A stretch of DNA of 64,000 nt from Pseudomonadota bacterium (GCA_021323675.1 JAJPKP010000003.1:1-64000), one strand, 5' to 3'. Numbered from the stretch's first letter, positions 44,311-53,055 are shown. Notes: generated by a model from the letters alone, not told the origin. Made by a program: numbers and translations.

Positions 44311-45410
44311 TTGATTGCGCTCGCGCGGATGGCGGCAACCTCTTGCGTGAGGTCGATCCCCACCGGACACCACGTGATGCATCGGCCGCATCCCACGCAT
44401 CCGGAGGTGCCGAACTGATCGATCCAGGAAGCGAGCTTGTGCGTCAGCCACTGCCGGTAACGATCTTCGATACGGGGCCGGAAGTTGATGCCGTGAATGT
44501 GCGCGTGCTCGAGGGAGAAGCACGAATCCCACTGGCGAACGCGACGACTCATGTTCCCATCGATCTCCTGTTGATCGACGACGGCGTGACAGAAGCAGGT
44601 CGGGCACACCATCGTGCAGTTCGTGCACGACAGGCATCGTGATGCGACTTCCTTCCAGCGCGGACTGTCCGCCTGTTCGTAGAGCAGCCGCGGCAGGTCG
44701 GAGGTATCGAGCTGGCGGCGCATGCCGGCCGCGCACCTATCCGTGAGTGTCCGCGCCTGCTCCGCTTCGCCCGCCGATGCTGTCCGCAACCCGAGCCTTT
44801 CGAGCATCGCTTCCCCAGCGGACGAGCCGCTCTTCGCAACGAAGCACTCGTCCATCTCCGTCAGGGACAGGTCGAAGCCCGCGGTCGCCTCGGGCCCGGT
44901 TTTCATCGAAGCGCAGAAGCAGGTCGGCGCGGAACGAGTACAGTTCACCGCGACCATGAACACATCTTTTCGGCGGGTTTCGTAGTGCGTGTCGCGAAAG
45001 CGATCGTGCAGAAAGATTCTGTCCTGAACCGCTACCGCGGCGAGGTCGCACGCGCGCACCCCAACGAACGCGAGGCGCCGCGGCGGCGGAATCACCTCGC
45101 TCGACTTGAAGCTCTTCCCCTCTCGCCGAACCTCGATCAAATTTTCGTCTGGCGCAAAGAAAAACGGCTTGAGCGATCCCGCTCCGTTAACCACTCCGAA
45201 AATCTCGCCGGGAACTCCGGGCTCGAGCCGATACCGGCCGGCTTCCTGCGAATCGCGCACCCCGGCGGCCAAATCGGAAACCGCGCGCACCTCTTCAAAC
45301 GCGACGCCGGCATCGCGCGAAACCGGACCAAGGACCTTGTAGCCATCACCACGAAGAAGCGCGATCAGATTTTCAAGCGCCGCCTTCGGCATGTACATCG
45401 GCTCGGTCAT
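44307..45410 (-). CDS. hydB: Hydrogenase 4Fe-4S subunit (beta)
   Basis: A 367-residue iron-sulfur subunit of the group 3b enzyme. The C-terminal half has two ferredoxin-type motifs (CLSCTNCTMVCP and CVGCGRCITWCP); the N-terminal half has a conserved cysteine set (VRACDLAAV, NCTRSAPTCFC). In sulfhydrogenases this subunit is linked to polysulfide reduction, which cannot be confirmed here. It overlaps hypB and hydG by ATGA. Confidence 0.9.
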   Translation of the reverse strand: MTEPMYMPKAALENLIALLRGDGYKVLGPVSRDAGVAFEEVRAVSDLAAGVRDSQEAGRYRLEPGVPGEIFGVVNGAGSLKPFFFAPDENLIEVRREGKSFKSSEVIPPPRRLAFVGVRACDLAAVAVQDRIFLHDRFRDTHYETRRKDVFMVAVNCTRSAPTCFCASMKTGPEATAGFDLSLTEMDECFVAKSGSSAGEAMLERLGLRTASAGEAEQARTLTDRCAAGMRRQLDTSDLPRLLYEQADSPRWKEVASRCLSCTNCTMVCPTCFCHAVVDQQEIDGNMSRRVRQWDSCFSLEHAHIHGINFRPRIEDRYRQWLTHKLASWIDQFGTSGCVGCGRCITWCPVGIDLTQEVAAIRASAIK

Positions 45411-46111
45411 TTCCGCTCCTGTCCGAAGAAGGCGCGCCTGGACGCTTCGATTTCCCCCAACCAGGCGTCAATGCCAGTTCGCCGGGAAGCCGAGGTCAGG
45501 ACTATGCGCGCGTGCGGATTCGCAGCCGCAACGCAACCCTTCCACTCCTCAACATCGAACGATACATGCGCAAGCAGGTCGCACTTGTTAAGGACGACGA
45601 TGTCCGCGGCGCGAAACATCGGCGGATACTTCAGAGGCTTGTCGATGCCCTCGACCGGGCTGGTCACAACCACTCGAAGCTGCTCGCCCAGATCGAACAT
45701 CGCGGGACAGACGAGATTGCCGACGTTCTCGATAAAGAGCAGATCGCCGCGAGCCAACTCCATTTGATGAAATGCGCGGTGAATCTGCCGGGCATCGAGA
45801 TGGCATCCGAGGCCGGTCTCGACCTGAAACGCGATCGCGCCGGCCGCGCGGACCCGCAGGCTGTCGCGCTCCGTCGCCGGATCGCCTTCGATGACCGCCA
45901 CGCGGCCGGAGCCGCGCCATTCGCCCAAGGTGGACTCCAGAAGGGCGGTTTTTCCCGCACCCGGCGCGCCCATGAGGTTCACGGCGAAAACGCCCCGCTC
46001 GGCGAAATGTTCGCGATTGTGTTTCGCCTGAGCCGCGTTCGAGTCCAGCAGGCGCTGGCTTATGTGAATGGTTCGAACCGAGGGAGTTCCACAACCGCAG
46101 GTATCACACAT
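45407..46111 (-). CDS. hypB: Nickel-insertion GTPase HypB
   Basis: A 234-residue SIMIBI GTPase for nickel delivery. It begins MCDTCGCG, a high-affinity metal site, then has the P-loop GAPGAGKTALLE, the metal-binding VETGLGCHLDARQI and NKCD. There is no His-rich nickel-storage stretch. It overlaps hypA by 8 nt and hydB by ATGA. Confidence 0.95.
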   Translation of the reverse strand: MCDTCGCGTPSVRTIHISQRLLDSNAAQAKHNREHFAERGVFAVNLMGAPGAGKTALLESTLGEWRGSGRVAVIEGDPATERDSLRVRAAGAIAFQVETGLGCHLDARQIHRAFHQMELARGDLLFIENVGNLVCPAMFDLGEQLRVVVTSPVEGIDKPLKYPPMFRAADIVVLNKCDLLAHVSFDVEEWKGCVAAANPHARIVLTSASRRTGIDAWLGEIEASRRAFFGQERK

Positions 46112-46448
46112 CGGCTACCTCGATCGATTGCAGCACGAGCTCGTTGCCGGACAACAGCTCGCCGCCCAATCGCCCGCATCGCGGGCAACTTCCGATCATG
46201 CCGTCGAACTGAAAGAGTATGCCGCAAGCGGCGCACCGGCTGCGAGCGGGCTCGGACACGATCGAGAGCTCAGCGCCTTCGGCTCGGGTTCCGGCCGCGG
46301 CGATTTCGAACGCGAACCTGAGCGACTCCAGGACAATTCCAGCCGCGGATCCGATCTTGAGGTCGATTCGGAGAACCCGCACGCCACCCGGTCCAAGATT
46401 CTCCTCGACCTTCTCCAGCAGATCCTGTGCGATGGAGAGCTCATGCAT
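46104..46448 (-). CDS. hypA: Nickel metallochaperone HypA
   Basis: A 114-residue HypA: N-terminal MHELSIAQDLL with the nickel-binding His2, and a structural zinc site (CAAC ... CPRC). It is the first gene of the hydrogenase operon. The 43-bp gap to the upstream SnoaL-like gene shows no convincing promoter, so transcription may begin within or before that gene. Confidence 0.93.
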   Translation of the reverse strand: MHELSIAQDLLEKVEENLGPGGVRVLRIDLKIGSAAGIVLESLRFAFEIAAAGTRAEGAELSIVSEPARSRCAACGILFQFDGMIGSCPRCGRLGGELLSGNELVLQSIEVADV

Positions 46449-46491
46449 GATTCCTGCACCGGATGGTTCCGCGCGGGTGCAGTCCGAGCAG

Positions 46492-47007
46492 TTAAGGCTT
46501 CGTTTCCAGGTCGGCCTTCCCGGTGGCCAGGTCAACCGGGACCGAGATGTGCTCGTGCGCGATCAGCCACGTGCCCTTGAAATTCGCGTAGCCATCCGTA
46601 ACCCGCAAGAGCAGGTCCACTTTCTTGTCCTGCTGATTGGTACAGGCGAAGTGCTGGATGCTGTGGCTGAATGCGTAGCCGGCGCCGCCGTAAACGCTAA
46701 GGTCCTTGATTTCAAATACCGGAGAGTCCTTGCACGCGGCCAGAGCCGATCGCCACTGCTCCTTGTACGCCTCCCATCCCGTGAACTGGCGCGGCGGAGT
46801 AACGTCAAACACGACGAGATTTTCGCTGACCGTGTAGTGGCCCATGAGCCGATCCAGGTCCTTGTGTCTGACCGCAACGCCCAGGTCGTGCTCCAGGGCC
46901 TTGATTGCCGCTTCCGTATCGGTCGCCGACGAAGTCGGAACTCGCACGGCCGCGAGCAGCAGCGTCACGATCAGCAAGGTCACGGTCACTTGTGTGGTTT
47001 TTGACAT
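46492..47007 (-). CDS. Exported SnoaL/DUF4440-like protein
   Basis: A 171-residue protein with a signal peptide (TTQVTVTLLIVTLLLAAVR) and an NTF2-like cone fold (AAIKALEHDLGVAVRHKDLDRLMGHYT ... GWEAYKEQWRSAL ... TWLIAHEHISVPVD). SnoaL-like domains bind small hydrophobic ligands or act as isomerases; nothing indicates a substrate here. It is co-directional with the hydrogenase operon, 43 bp before hypA. Confidence 0.8.
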   Translation of the reverse strand: MSKTTQVTVTLLIVTLLLAAVRVPTSSATDTEAAIKALEHDLGVAVRHKDLDRLMGHYTVSENLVVFDVTPPRQFTGWEAYKEQWRSALAACKDSPVFEIKDLSVYGGAGYAFSHSIQHFACTNQQDKKVDLLLRVTDGYANFKGTWLIAHEHISVPVDLATGKADLETKP

Positions 47008-47145
47008 GATGCGATCCCCTCACGACACGAGTAGTTGCTTCCAGCTACCAGTTTTAGTCCTTCGCGCCCCGGCACTTCCTCGGGCGCAGGTCGAATGCTG
47101 CATCAAGACAGCGAATATGCCAATCCGCGCACGCTGACAAAGCTA

Positions 47146-48150
47146 TCAGCTTTTCGTAGGACGAACCTTAAGCACGAGCTCGTTATCGTTCCATGCGGCA
47201 GCAGTCCCGAGCTTGCCGCACAGCGACGCCATCTTTGCAGCAATCTCCGCGGCTCGGCGGCCACGGGCGCGCCGCGCCTGATAGTCTTCGATCACTGTGG
47301 GGAAAAGGTCCAGCGCCGCCAGCCTTCCCCCTTCGAAGAAAACCACGAACACAAAAGATTCGTCATTGCGCTCGGTCTCATCGACGGCATAATCGTCGAT
47401 GAAATTCCCCGCGCAATAGACAATCGGGCGGCCCTGGTAAAGTTCGATCCCGCGAAAGACATGGCCGGAATGGCCAAACACGACATCGGCGCCGCACTCG
47501 ACAAGAAGATGCGCAAAGCGCGCATGCTCGGCGGGCGGCTCATACCCCCAATTGGGCCCCCAGTGTGCCGAGACGATTACCAGGCCGGATCGGCCCTTTG
47601 CTTTGCGCACGGCATCGAAGAGCAAACGCGCGCGGTCGTCGTCCGGATCGATCGGGACATAGAAGATGCCCGCAACGCCGGGCTCTGCTTCCCACTCAGG
47701 TTGATTGTCAGTGAATGCGATAAGGGCGAGCGTGACGCCCTTCACTTTCGATTGCGCCGGTTTGATCGCCGCGTCCAAATCGGGACCCGCGCCCGCGTGC
47801 CCGATTCCGGCCGCGTCCAGGATGCTCAAGGTGTCCGCCATCGCGTCGTACCCGAAGTCGAGGATGTGATTGTTCGCGACCGATACCGCATCGATTCCGG
47901 CCGTATGAAGCACGCCGACATTCTTCGCATCCGATCGGAAAAAGAACGTTTTCTCGGTCCGGTTCCATGGCGTTCCACGGTCCGAGATGGCGCATTCGAG
48001 ATTGCATGCTCGCCAGTCGCTTTGTCGAAAGATGGGCAGCGTGTCGCCCCAGGGATAATCAAGACGCGCTTCTCGCAGAGCGTCGTTGACCATCCGCCCC
48101 AGCATCACGTCGCCCACGAAAGCCAGCCGAATCGCCTCGAGCGTGTCCAT
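47146..48150 (-). CDS. CapA-family metallophosphatase-like protein
   Basis: A 334-residue member of the CapA/PgsA family (PGA_cap), with a calcineurin-like metal-binding framework: AFVGDVMLGRMV, NLECAISD, SVANNHILDFG, VSAHWGPNWGY and GHSGHV. CapA takes part in poly-gamma-glutamate export, but no pgsBC genes are nearby, so another phosphoesterase role is possible. It has no membrane anchor, unlike CapA proper. Confidence 0.82.
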   Translation of the reverse strand: MDTLEAIRLAFVGDVMLGRMVNDALREARLDYPWGDTLPIFRQSDWRACNLECAISDRGTPWNRTEKTFFFRSDAKNVGVLHTAGIDAVSVANNHILDFGYDAMADTLSILDAAGIGHAGAGPDLDAAIKPAQSKVKGVTLALIAFTDNQPEWEAEPGVAGIFYVPIDPDDDRARLLFDAVRKAKGRSGLVIVSAHWGPNWGYEPPAEHARFAHLLVECGADVVFGHSGHVFRGIELYQGRPIVYCAGNFIDDYAVDETERNDESFVFVVFFEGGRLAALDLFPTVIEDYQARRARGRRAAEIAAKMASLCGKLGTAAAWNDNELVLKVRPTKS

Positions 48151-48197
48151 GGCTTCGAACCGTGATGGCGGTTCGTCCCTTTCCTATGTGAGATGAC

Positions 48198-48584
48198 TCA
48201 GGCCGCCAGACTTCGCATCTTGCCGCTGCGCGGGATGCAATGCTGGCGGCGCGAGGGAAGAGTTCTCAAGCGCATCGACTTCAGACCGCGAAGCAGCGCG
48301 CCGGCGTCAATTTCGAGTACGTCACAGATGGTCCGAAAGGCAAACAGGCCGCGATCCGCAATGGGAGCAGTGAACCAGCGGCGGACTTCCTCGAAGGCGA
48401 CGCGCTGGTTGCGCGTAGAACGTTTCACATTGGCCAGATAGAGCCGCACGGCATCTTCCAGCACGGCCCATAAGAGCCTGCGCTCGCCATCGAGATTGCT
48501 CGGGCGGCGGATCAGGTCATTGTATTGACACGGGAAGACGTGGTTGCCGAAACCTTGGACGGACAGATCGGAATGCTCGTTCAT
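48198..48584 (-). CDS. Conserved-looking hypothetical protein
   Basis: A 128-residue protein I cannot place. The middle third (ERRLLWAVLEDAVRLYLANV, RNQRVAFEEVRRWFT) is helical and Arg/Trp-rich, as in small DNA- or membrane-associated proteins. A -24/-12 element lies 49 nt upstream, divergent from the one for the GYD gene, so it joins the stress regulon by position. Confidence 0.65.
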   Translation of the reverse strand: MNEHSDLSVQGFGNHVFPCQYNDLIRRPSNLDGERRLLWAVLEDAVRLYLANVKRSTRNQRVAFEEVRRWFTAPIADRGLFAFRTICDVLEIDAGALLRGLKSMRLRTLPSRRQHCIPRSGKMRSLAA

Positions 48585-48632
48585 CTACGTTGCTCCCATC
48601 GCGCGGATGTTTGTCAGCTTTCGCCTGACCGT

Positions 48633-48648
48633 TGCAAAAGGCGGGCCG
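48633..48648 (-). promoter_or_regulatory. Sigma-54 promoter candidate for the 48.2-kb gene
   Basis: Minus strand reads CGGCCC-GCCTT-TTGCA: perfect -12, four of six at -24, exact spacing. The predicted start near 48622 leaves a 38-nt leader. Confidence 0.5.
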
Positions 48649-48764
48649 TCGAAAACCGTGCGCTGACCCTCACCCACGCCAGGTTTTGACACCATCGGAG
48701 CCATCCAATCTGCCCCTTCGTGCGCCAGCGGACACTTCAAGCCGCGAAGTTCAACTCTCAGAGG

Positions 48765-48780
48765 TGGCATGGACAATGCT
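48765..48780 (+). promoter_or_regulatory. Sigma-54 promoter for the GYD-CBS operon
   Basis: TGGCAT-GGACA-ATGCT: five of six at -24, TGCT -12, exact spacing. The predicted start near 48791 leaves a 72-nt leader with a very strong Shine-Dalgarno. Confidence 0.68.
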
Positions 48781-48862
48781 CCGTTCAATTTCGGAACAGT
48801 CCGCACCGTTGCGGATTCGCGACAATCTTCGCGCCACTCGTTGTTTGCAAAGGAGGTGCTGT

Positions 48863-49162
48863 ATGGCGACATACGTGATGCTGACCAAGCTGGCTCCTGA
48901 GGCGCTCAAACGTCCTTCGGCCGTGTCGGAGCTGAACAAGCAGGTCGAGGAGCGGCTCCGCCGCGAATGCCCCGAGGTCAAGTGGATAAGCAACTATGCG
49001 GTCCTCGGGCCGTGTGACTATCTGGACATTTTCGAAGCGCCGAACGCCGAGACCGCCACAAGAGTTGCGCTCCTCGTTCGCTCTTTCGGGCACGCCACTA
49101 CTGAAACCTGGATCGCGACGCCGTGGGCCAAGTTCGTCGAACTGGCCAACCATCTGAAATGA
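48863..49162 (+). CDS. GYD-domain protein
   Basis: A 99-residue GYD-family protein (ATYVMLTKLAPEALKRP start; VLGPCDYLDIFEAPNAETATRVAL centre), a dimeric alpha/beta-barrel fold of unknown function. ATG at 48863 follows AAAGGAGG. A 77-residue upstream in-frame extension crosses the promoter and is rejected. It is followed after 43 nt by a CBS protein. Confidence 0.88.
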   Translation: MATYVMLTKLAPEALKRPSAVSELNKQVEERLRRECPEVKWISNYAVLGPCDYLDIFEAPNAETATRVALLVRSFGHATTETWIATPWAKFVELANHLK

Positions 49163-49205
49163 AAACGCTCGATTGCAGCGAAATTTTGTCGACACGGAGC
49201 AACAT

Positions 49206-49811
49206 ATGCTTATTCGTCGCTGGATGACCCCAAACCCGGTTTGTATAGGTCCGCTCGATAGCCTCGCTCAGGCCCGAGCAAAAATGGACAGAGGCGGCTT
49301 CCGCCGGCTCCCTGTGGTCGAGAATCAGCGTCTCATCGGGATGCTAACTGAACGCGATCTCCGCCAACACTCAGGGCAACTCGAACATACGCGGGTGAAT
49401 GCGGCAATGACCGCGCCGGCCGTCGTAGCGAAAGCGAACATGCTTCTCGATCAGGCTGCCCAACTGTTTATCCGGCACAAGTTTGGCGGATTCCCAGTTG
49501 TCGAAGGCGACCGCCTCACCGGAATCATCACGGCCACCGACATGATTCGAGCCTTCGCCGAAACTCTCGGTGCGAGTGAAGAAGGTGTGTCTCGAATAGA
49601 CCTTGCCTTCACCGGCAGTTCGTTCGACCTGGCGATGATCGCCGAACTCGTCGGCCAGGCAAGCGGCGAGGTTCTGGGCATGGGCACGTACGAGAGCGAA
49701 GGCGCCCGCAAAGACCAGACTTTCTACGTGCGGGTTCGAACAGCGGATGCTCGAGCGGTGGCGAACATGCTCTCTGAGAATGGCTTCGCCGTTGTGGCGA
49801 TTCACCAGTAG
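49206..49811 (+). CDS. CBS pair with C-terminal ACT-like domain
   Basis: A 201-residue protein: CBS repeats at about 1-60 and 66-125 (LIGMLTERDLRQ; LTGIITATDMIRAF), then an ACT-like domain (RIDLAFTGSSFDLAMIAELVGQASGEVLG ... MLSENGFAVVAIHQ) that would bind an amino acid. CBS-ACT proteins resemble AcuB of acetoin/acetate metabolism, which suits a genome region with acsA and PDH. It follows the GYD gene in an operon and converges on the PssA gene. Confidence 0.88.
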   Translation: MLIRRWMTPNPVCIGPLDSLAQARAKMDRGGFRRLPVVENQRLIGMLTERDLRQHSGQLEHTRVNAAMTAPAVVAKANMLLDQAAQLFIRHKFGGFPVVEGDRLTGIITATDMIRAFAETLGASEEGVSRIDLAFTGSSFDLAMIAELVGQASGEVLGMGTYESEGARKDQTFYVRVRTADARAVANMLSENGFAVVAIHQ

Positions 49812-49830
49812 AACGGGCCGCAGCCGAACT

Positions 49831-50664
49831 CTAGCCGCAACCGGGCTCTTCTCTCTTGCGGGTATCGTCGATTCCTTTTGACCTCGAGGCCGTCAGCCTC
49901 ATGACCGGTCCCGAGAGAAGGTAGCCGGCACCCGCGACAAATGCGGTCAACCGGGGCACAGCAACGAAGAGTATCGCGATCGCGGCAGTCAGCCCGATAA
50001 CCGGAAGTGAGAGCAGCGTTCCTGGATCCGCTCCCTTGTACGCGGGATAAGGAACTCTCGACACCATCAGCGCGGCAAGAACCGGCATCAGGACGCTCAT
50101 GAATACGCACAGCGCCTGGGGCGCGTCCAGCTTGAAATAGGAGTATCCAAATGCCGCCCCGGCGATTGCCGCGGCTGCGCCCGGAACGGGCAGCCCTACG
50201 AAATGTCGTTTCCCGTCCGGTGCAACCGCCTGGACGTTGAAGCGCGCGAGCCGCAGGGCGGCGCAAACGATGTAGGCCGAGAGGAGGGGAAATGCCCATG
50301 CGCCGAGCGGTTTTAGCGCCCACGACCCGGCCAGAATCGCCGGGGCGACGCCAAATGTGATCACGTCTGAAAGGCTGTCGTACTCGAGGCCAAAGCGGCT
50401 CGAAGTACGCGATGCGCGCGCCACGAGCCCATCGGCGATGTCAAAAAGGATGCATACACCGATCATCGCCGCGGCGCGCTCGAAATGTCCGTTGATCGCG
50501 GAGATCAGCGAGAAGCATCCCGCCAGCAGCCCCAAAGACGTCACAATGTCAGGCGCGTACGACGGCGCCCCGGTCGCGGCAAGAAGTGCGCGAAGATGTC
50601 TGGCATCGGGGATCCGCGCGCGACTCGAAGGCGCTTCAGCCGAAGATATCTGGTCAGGTGCCAT
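49831..50664 (-). CDS. pssA: CDP-diacylglycerol-serine O-phosphatidyltransferase
   Basis: A 277-residue membrane enzyme making phosphatidylserine. The CDP-alcohol motif is perfect: DGLVARASRTSSRFGLEYD followed by SLSD (DG-x2-AR-x8-G-x3-D-x3-D). About eight hydrophobic segments are present. The GLPVPGAAAAIAGAAFGY region fits PssA of the Bacillus/proteobacterial type II class. ATG at 50664 is chosen; an upstream ATG adds six residues. Confidence 0.88.
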   Translation of the reverse strand: MAPDQISSAEAPSSRARIPDARHLRALLAATGAPSYAPDIVTSLGLLAGCFSLISAINGHFERAAAMIGVCILFDIADGLVARASRTSSRFGLEYDSLSDVITFGVAPAILAGSWALKPLGAWAFPLLSAYIVCAALRLARFNVQAVAPDGKRHFVGLPVPGAAAAIAGAAFGYSYFKLDAPQALCVFMSVLMPVLAALMVSRVPYPAYKGADPGTLLSLPVIGLTAAIAILFVAVPRLTAFVAGAGYLLSGPVMRLTASRSKGIDDTRKREEPGCG

Positions 50665-50804
50665 GTAGCGGCCTCTCGGCAAGCCGGATGCTTTCCGACC
50701 AACAAAACCCGTCAGCTATTGAAGCACAATTGTCTTAACGTTCGATGTCAGTATCGAGCGACGCGCGGAAAAAGATCCGGCATGGCGCTTCCTTGAGCGT
50801 TCGG

Positions 50805-52280
50805 TCAGAGGCCGTGCTGTCTGATCTTTGCGTAGAGTTTTTTGCGGGAAATTCTAAGCAGGTTGGCTGCGCGCAGCTTGTTGCGTCCGGTTGTTTCCAG
50901 GGCGCGCCTGATGGCTTCTCGTTCCATCTCGGCAAAGCTGACGACAGGTGGCGCCATGGCCGCATCGGAGCGCGATACGGGGTTTCGCCGCATCGATTGC
51001 TGAGTGACTGTCTCGGGCAAATCTCCCAGACCAATCAGCGGGCCTTTGGCAACCACTACCGCACCTTCGATCGCGCACGACAACTCTCTCACGTTGCCGG
51101 GCCACGAATGCTCCATCAGCGCGCGCATCGCGGGCTCATCGACGCCGACCACGCTGCGCCCGAACCTGCCGTTGAATTTCGAGATGAAGTGCTGAACCAA
51201 AAGCAGAATGTCGCCAGTGCGCTGGCGAACCGGCGGGACCGTCAGCACCGAGCTTCTGAGGCGAAAGTACAAATCCGACCGCAACCTGCCATCAGTCACC
51301 GCCTCTTCCGGAACTCGAGAGGTTGAGGCGATCAGTCTCACATCCACGGGAACTCCCCGCTCCGAACTTCCGTCGGGCGGTGTCCGCTCCTGAATTAGGC
51401 GAATGAGCCGGCTCTGAACCTCCGGCGCCATTTCGGTGACTTCGTCGACAAACAAGGTGCCGCCATCCGCGGCCTGGAGAGCTCCAAGGTGCCGTGTGTC
51501 CGCACCGTTAAGTTCGGGACATTGACCGCCAAACAATTCGCTTTCAATCAGGTCTTTGGGGGTCGCGGCGCAGTTCAGCACCACAAAAGGATTGTTGCCT
51601 CCGCCGCGGCCGGAATGGATGGCTCGCGCCACCATTTCCTTGCCGGTCCCACTCTCGCCGATGATCAGAACGCTGCACCGGCTAGCGCCCGCCATCTCGA
51701 TACGATCGTAGAGCGCCCGCATCGGGGCGCTCGCGCCGATCAGCCCACGAAACCAGGTGCGTTCCTGGCGTGGAAGCTGCGCCGCCTCGCGCTCGAGCGC
51801 GGCTGCTCGTTCCATCGACGCCGCCGAAAGCGAACGGAAGTAGGCGCTACTCAGCAGAATGGTTCTCACGTGGCTTAGCTTGCTGAAAGCCGCGCTGGCC
51901 TCATCCGAAAGAGTCAACCATTGACGCAATGCGGCGCGGGCGCTCTCTTCGAACAGGTGCAAAGAGACAATCACTTCCTCGAGCGGCAGCCCACGCTCGG
52001 CGAGCGTAGCACCGAGGCGAATCGCGCCGGCGGCGTACCGCTCGATGTCGCCATCGGACAGAGCTGACATATTGTGCTCGAGGGCCGACTCGAAGATCAG
52101 GACAAATTCCCGTTCAGATAGGGAGCGCTCTTCGCCAAAGTGCTGAAGGTAAAGCGAATGCCAGTTGCGTACGATTTCGGTCCGTCGCTGAAGAATACCG
52201 TCCAGAAGCTCGCGCAGGACCTCGAGGTCTTCCACCGTCAGCAAGTGAAAAAAACGCGCCGATGCGGTTTGCGCTTCCAT
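50805..52280 (-). CDS. AAA+ enhancer-binding-type regulator lacking GAFTGA
   Basis: A 491-residue regulator: an N-terminal helical sensor (about 10-165; LRELLDGILQRRTEIVRNWHS resembles the RsbR N-terminal module), an AAA+ domain with Walker A GESGTGKE and Walker B GGTLFVDEV, and a C-terminal Fis-type HTH (NKLRAANLLRISRKKLYAKI). The loop that contacts sigma-54 is normally GAFTGA; here the aligned positions read PELNGA with length preserved. It therefore probably cannot activate sigma-54 and may work on sigma-70 promoters or as an antagonist. An ACTAG/CTAGT repeat lies upstream. Confidence 0.88.
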   Translation of the reverse strand: MEAQTASARFFHLLTVEDLEVLRELLDGILQRRTEIVRNWHSLYLQHFGEERSLSEREFVLIFESALEHNMSALSDGDIERYAAGAIRLGATLAERGLPLEEVIVSLHLFEESARAALRQWLTLSDEASAAFSKLSHVRTILLSSAYFRSLSAASMERAAALEREAAQLPRQERTWFRGLIGASAPMRALYDRIEMAGASRCSVLIIGESGTGKEMVARAIHSGRGGGNNPFVVLNCAATPKDLIESELFGGQCPELNGADTRHLGALQAADGGTLFVDEVTEMAPEVQSRLIRLIQERTPPDGSSERGVPVDVRLIASTSRVPEEAVTDGRLRSDLYFRLRSSVLTVPPVRQRTGDILLLVQHFISKFNGRFGRSVVGVDEPAMRALMEHSWPGNVRELSCAIEGAVVVAKGPLIGLGDLPETVTQQSMRRNPVSRSDAAMAPPVVSFAEMEREAIRRALETTGRNKLRAANLLRISRKKLYAKIRQHGL

Positions 52281-52369
52281 ACCTACCGTCCGGCGGAACG
52301 CCCCAAAACATCACAAGCGTCGCGTCTGCCGAACGGTGACGATGATAGGCAGGGCGTAGCATCGCTGCT

Positions 52370-52387
52370 ACTAGTAAAATTTCTAGT
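52370..52387. promoter_or_regulatory. AT-rich inverted repeat upstream of the AAA+ regulator gene
   Basis: ACTAG-TAAAATTT-CTAGT, perfect five-base arms in an otherwise GC-rich region, 90 bp before the regulator start. Candidate operator, possibly autoregulatory. Confidence 0.4.
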
Positions 52388-52416
52388 CACGGTGGTGCGG
52401 CATTGTTCACTTGCCG

Positions 52417-53055
52417 CTAGGCTACCAGGCCCTGCTTGACCGCGTAGCGGGCCAGATCGGCCACGGTGCGAGCGCCGAGGGCTTTCATGATCCTATACTT
52501 ATGAAACTCCACCGTCCTTGGCGAAAGATTGAGAACCGCGGCTATTTCCTTGGCCTGGCGGCCCTCGGCGAGCAGTTGAAGCACCTCGAGTTGGCGCTGA
52601 GTTAATCCATCGACCCCCTGTCGTGTCACCAGGCGGCGCTGTCCCAGTTGTTCGACTTCTCCCGCAATAGTCTTTGAGATGTAGATGCGCCCGGCCGACG
52701 CCTCCCGGATGGCGGCGAACAGCTCGTGGCCCGCCGCGCTTTTGAGCACATATCCCAATGCGCCGGCGGAAAGGGCGGCCCGGGCGTATGCGATCTCACT
52801 ATACATGGTGAGGAAAATGATTTTCGGCTTCCACCCTTGTTCGAGAATTTTGCGCGCTGCGTCAATTCCGTTCATAACAGGCATCGCGACGTCGGTGATG
52901 ATCAGGTCCGGCCGGAGCCTGCTTGCTTCCCGCACCATCGCCTGCCCGTCGGCTACCACGCCGATCACCTCGAATTCGGGGCGATCCAGCATCCGTCGGA
53001 GTCCTTCCGCCACGACCGTGTGGTCGTCGGCTATCAAAATCCGCAAACGCTTCAT
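52417..53055 (-). CDS. NarL/FixJ-type response regulator
   Basis: A 212-residue regulator: receiver domain with phosphorylation site D55 (DLIITDVAMPV) and the FLTMYS/LKSAAG switch residues, then a LuxR-type HTH (GLTQRQLEVLQLLAEGRQAKEIAAVL). ATG at 53055 forms an ATGA with the histidine kinase, so the two are a cognate pair made in one ratio. Its targets are unknown; no obvious binding dyad repeats in front of neighbouring genes. Confidence 0.93.
   Translation of the reverse strand: MKRLRILIADDHTVVAEGLRRMLDRPEFEVIGVVADGQAMVREASRLRPDLIITDVAMPVMNGIDAARKILEQGWKPKIIFLTMYSEIAYARAALSAGALGYVLKSAAGHELFAAIREASAGRIYISKTIAGEVEQLGQRRLVTRQGVDGLTQRQLEVLQLLAEGRQAKEIAAVLNLSPRTVEFHKYRIMKALGARTVADLARYAVKQGLVA

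Noticed and set aside
46455-46471. -24/-12-like element before hypA (CGGAAC-CATCCG-GTGCA, minus strand)
   Set aside because: GG-to-GC spacing is 11, not 10, and the implied transcript would begin after the hypA start codon. The hydrogenase operon therefore has no supported sigma-54 promoter here.
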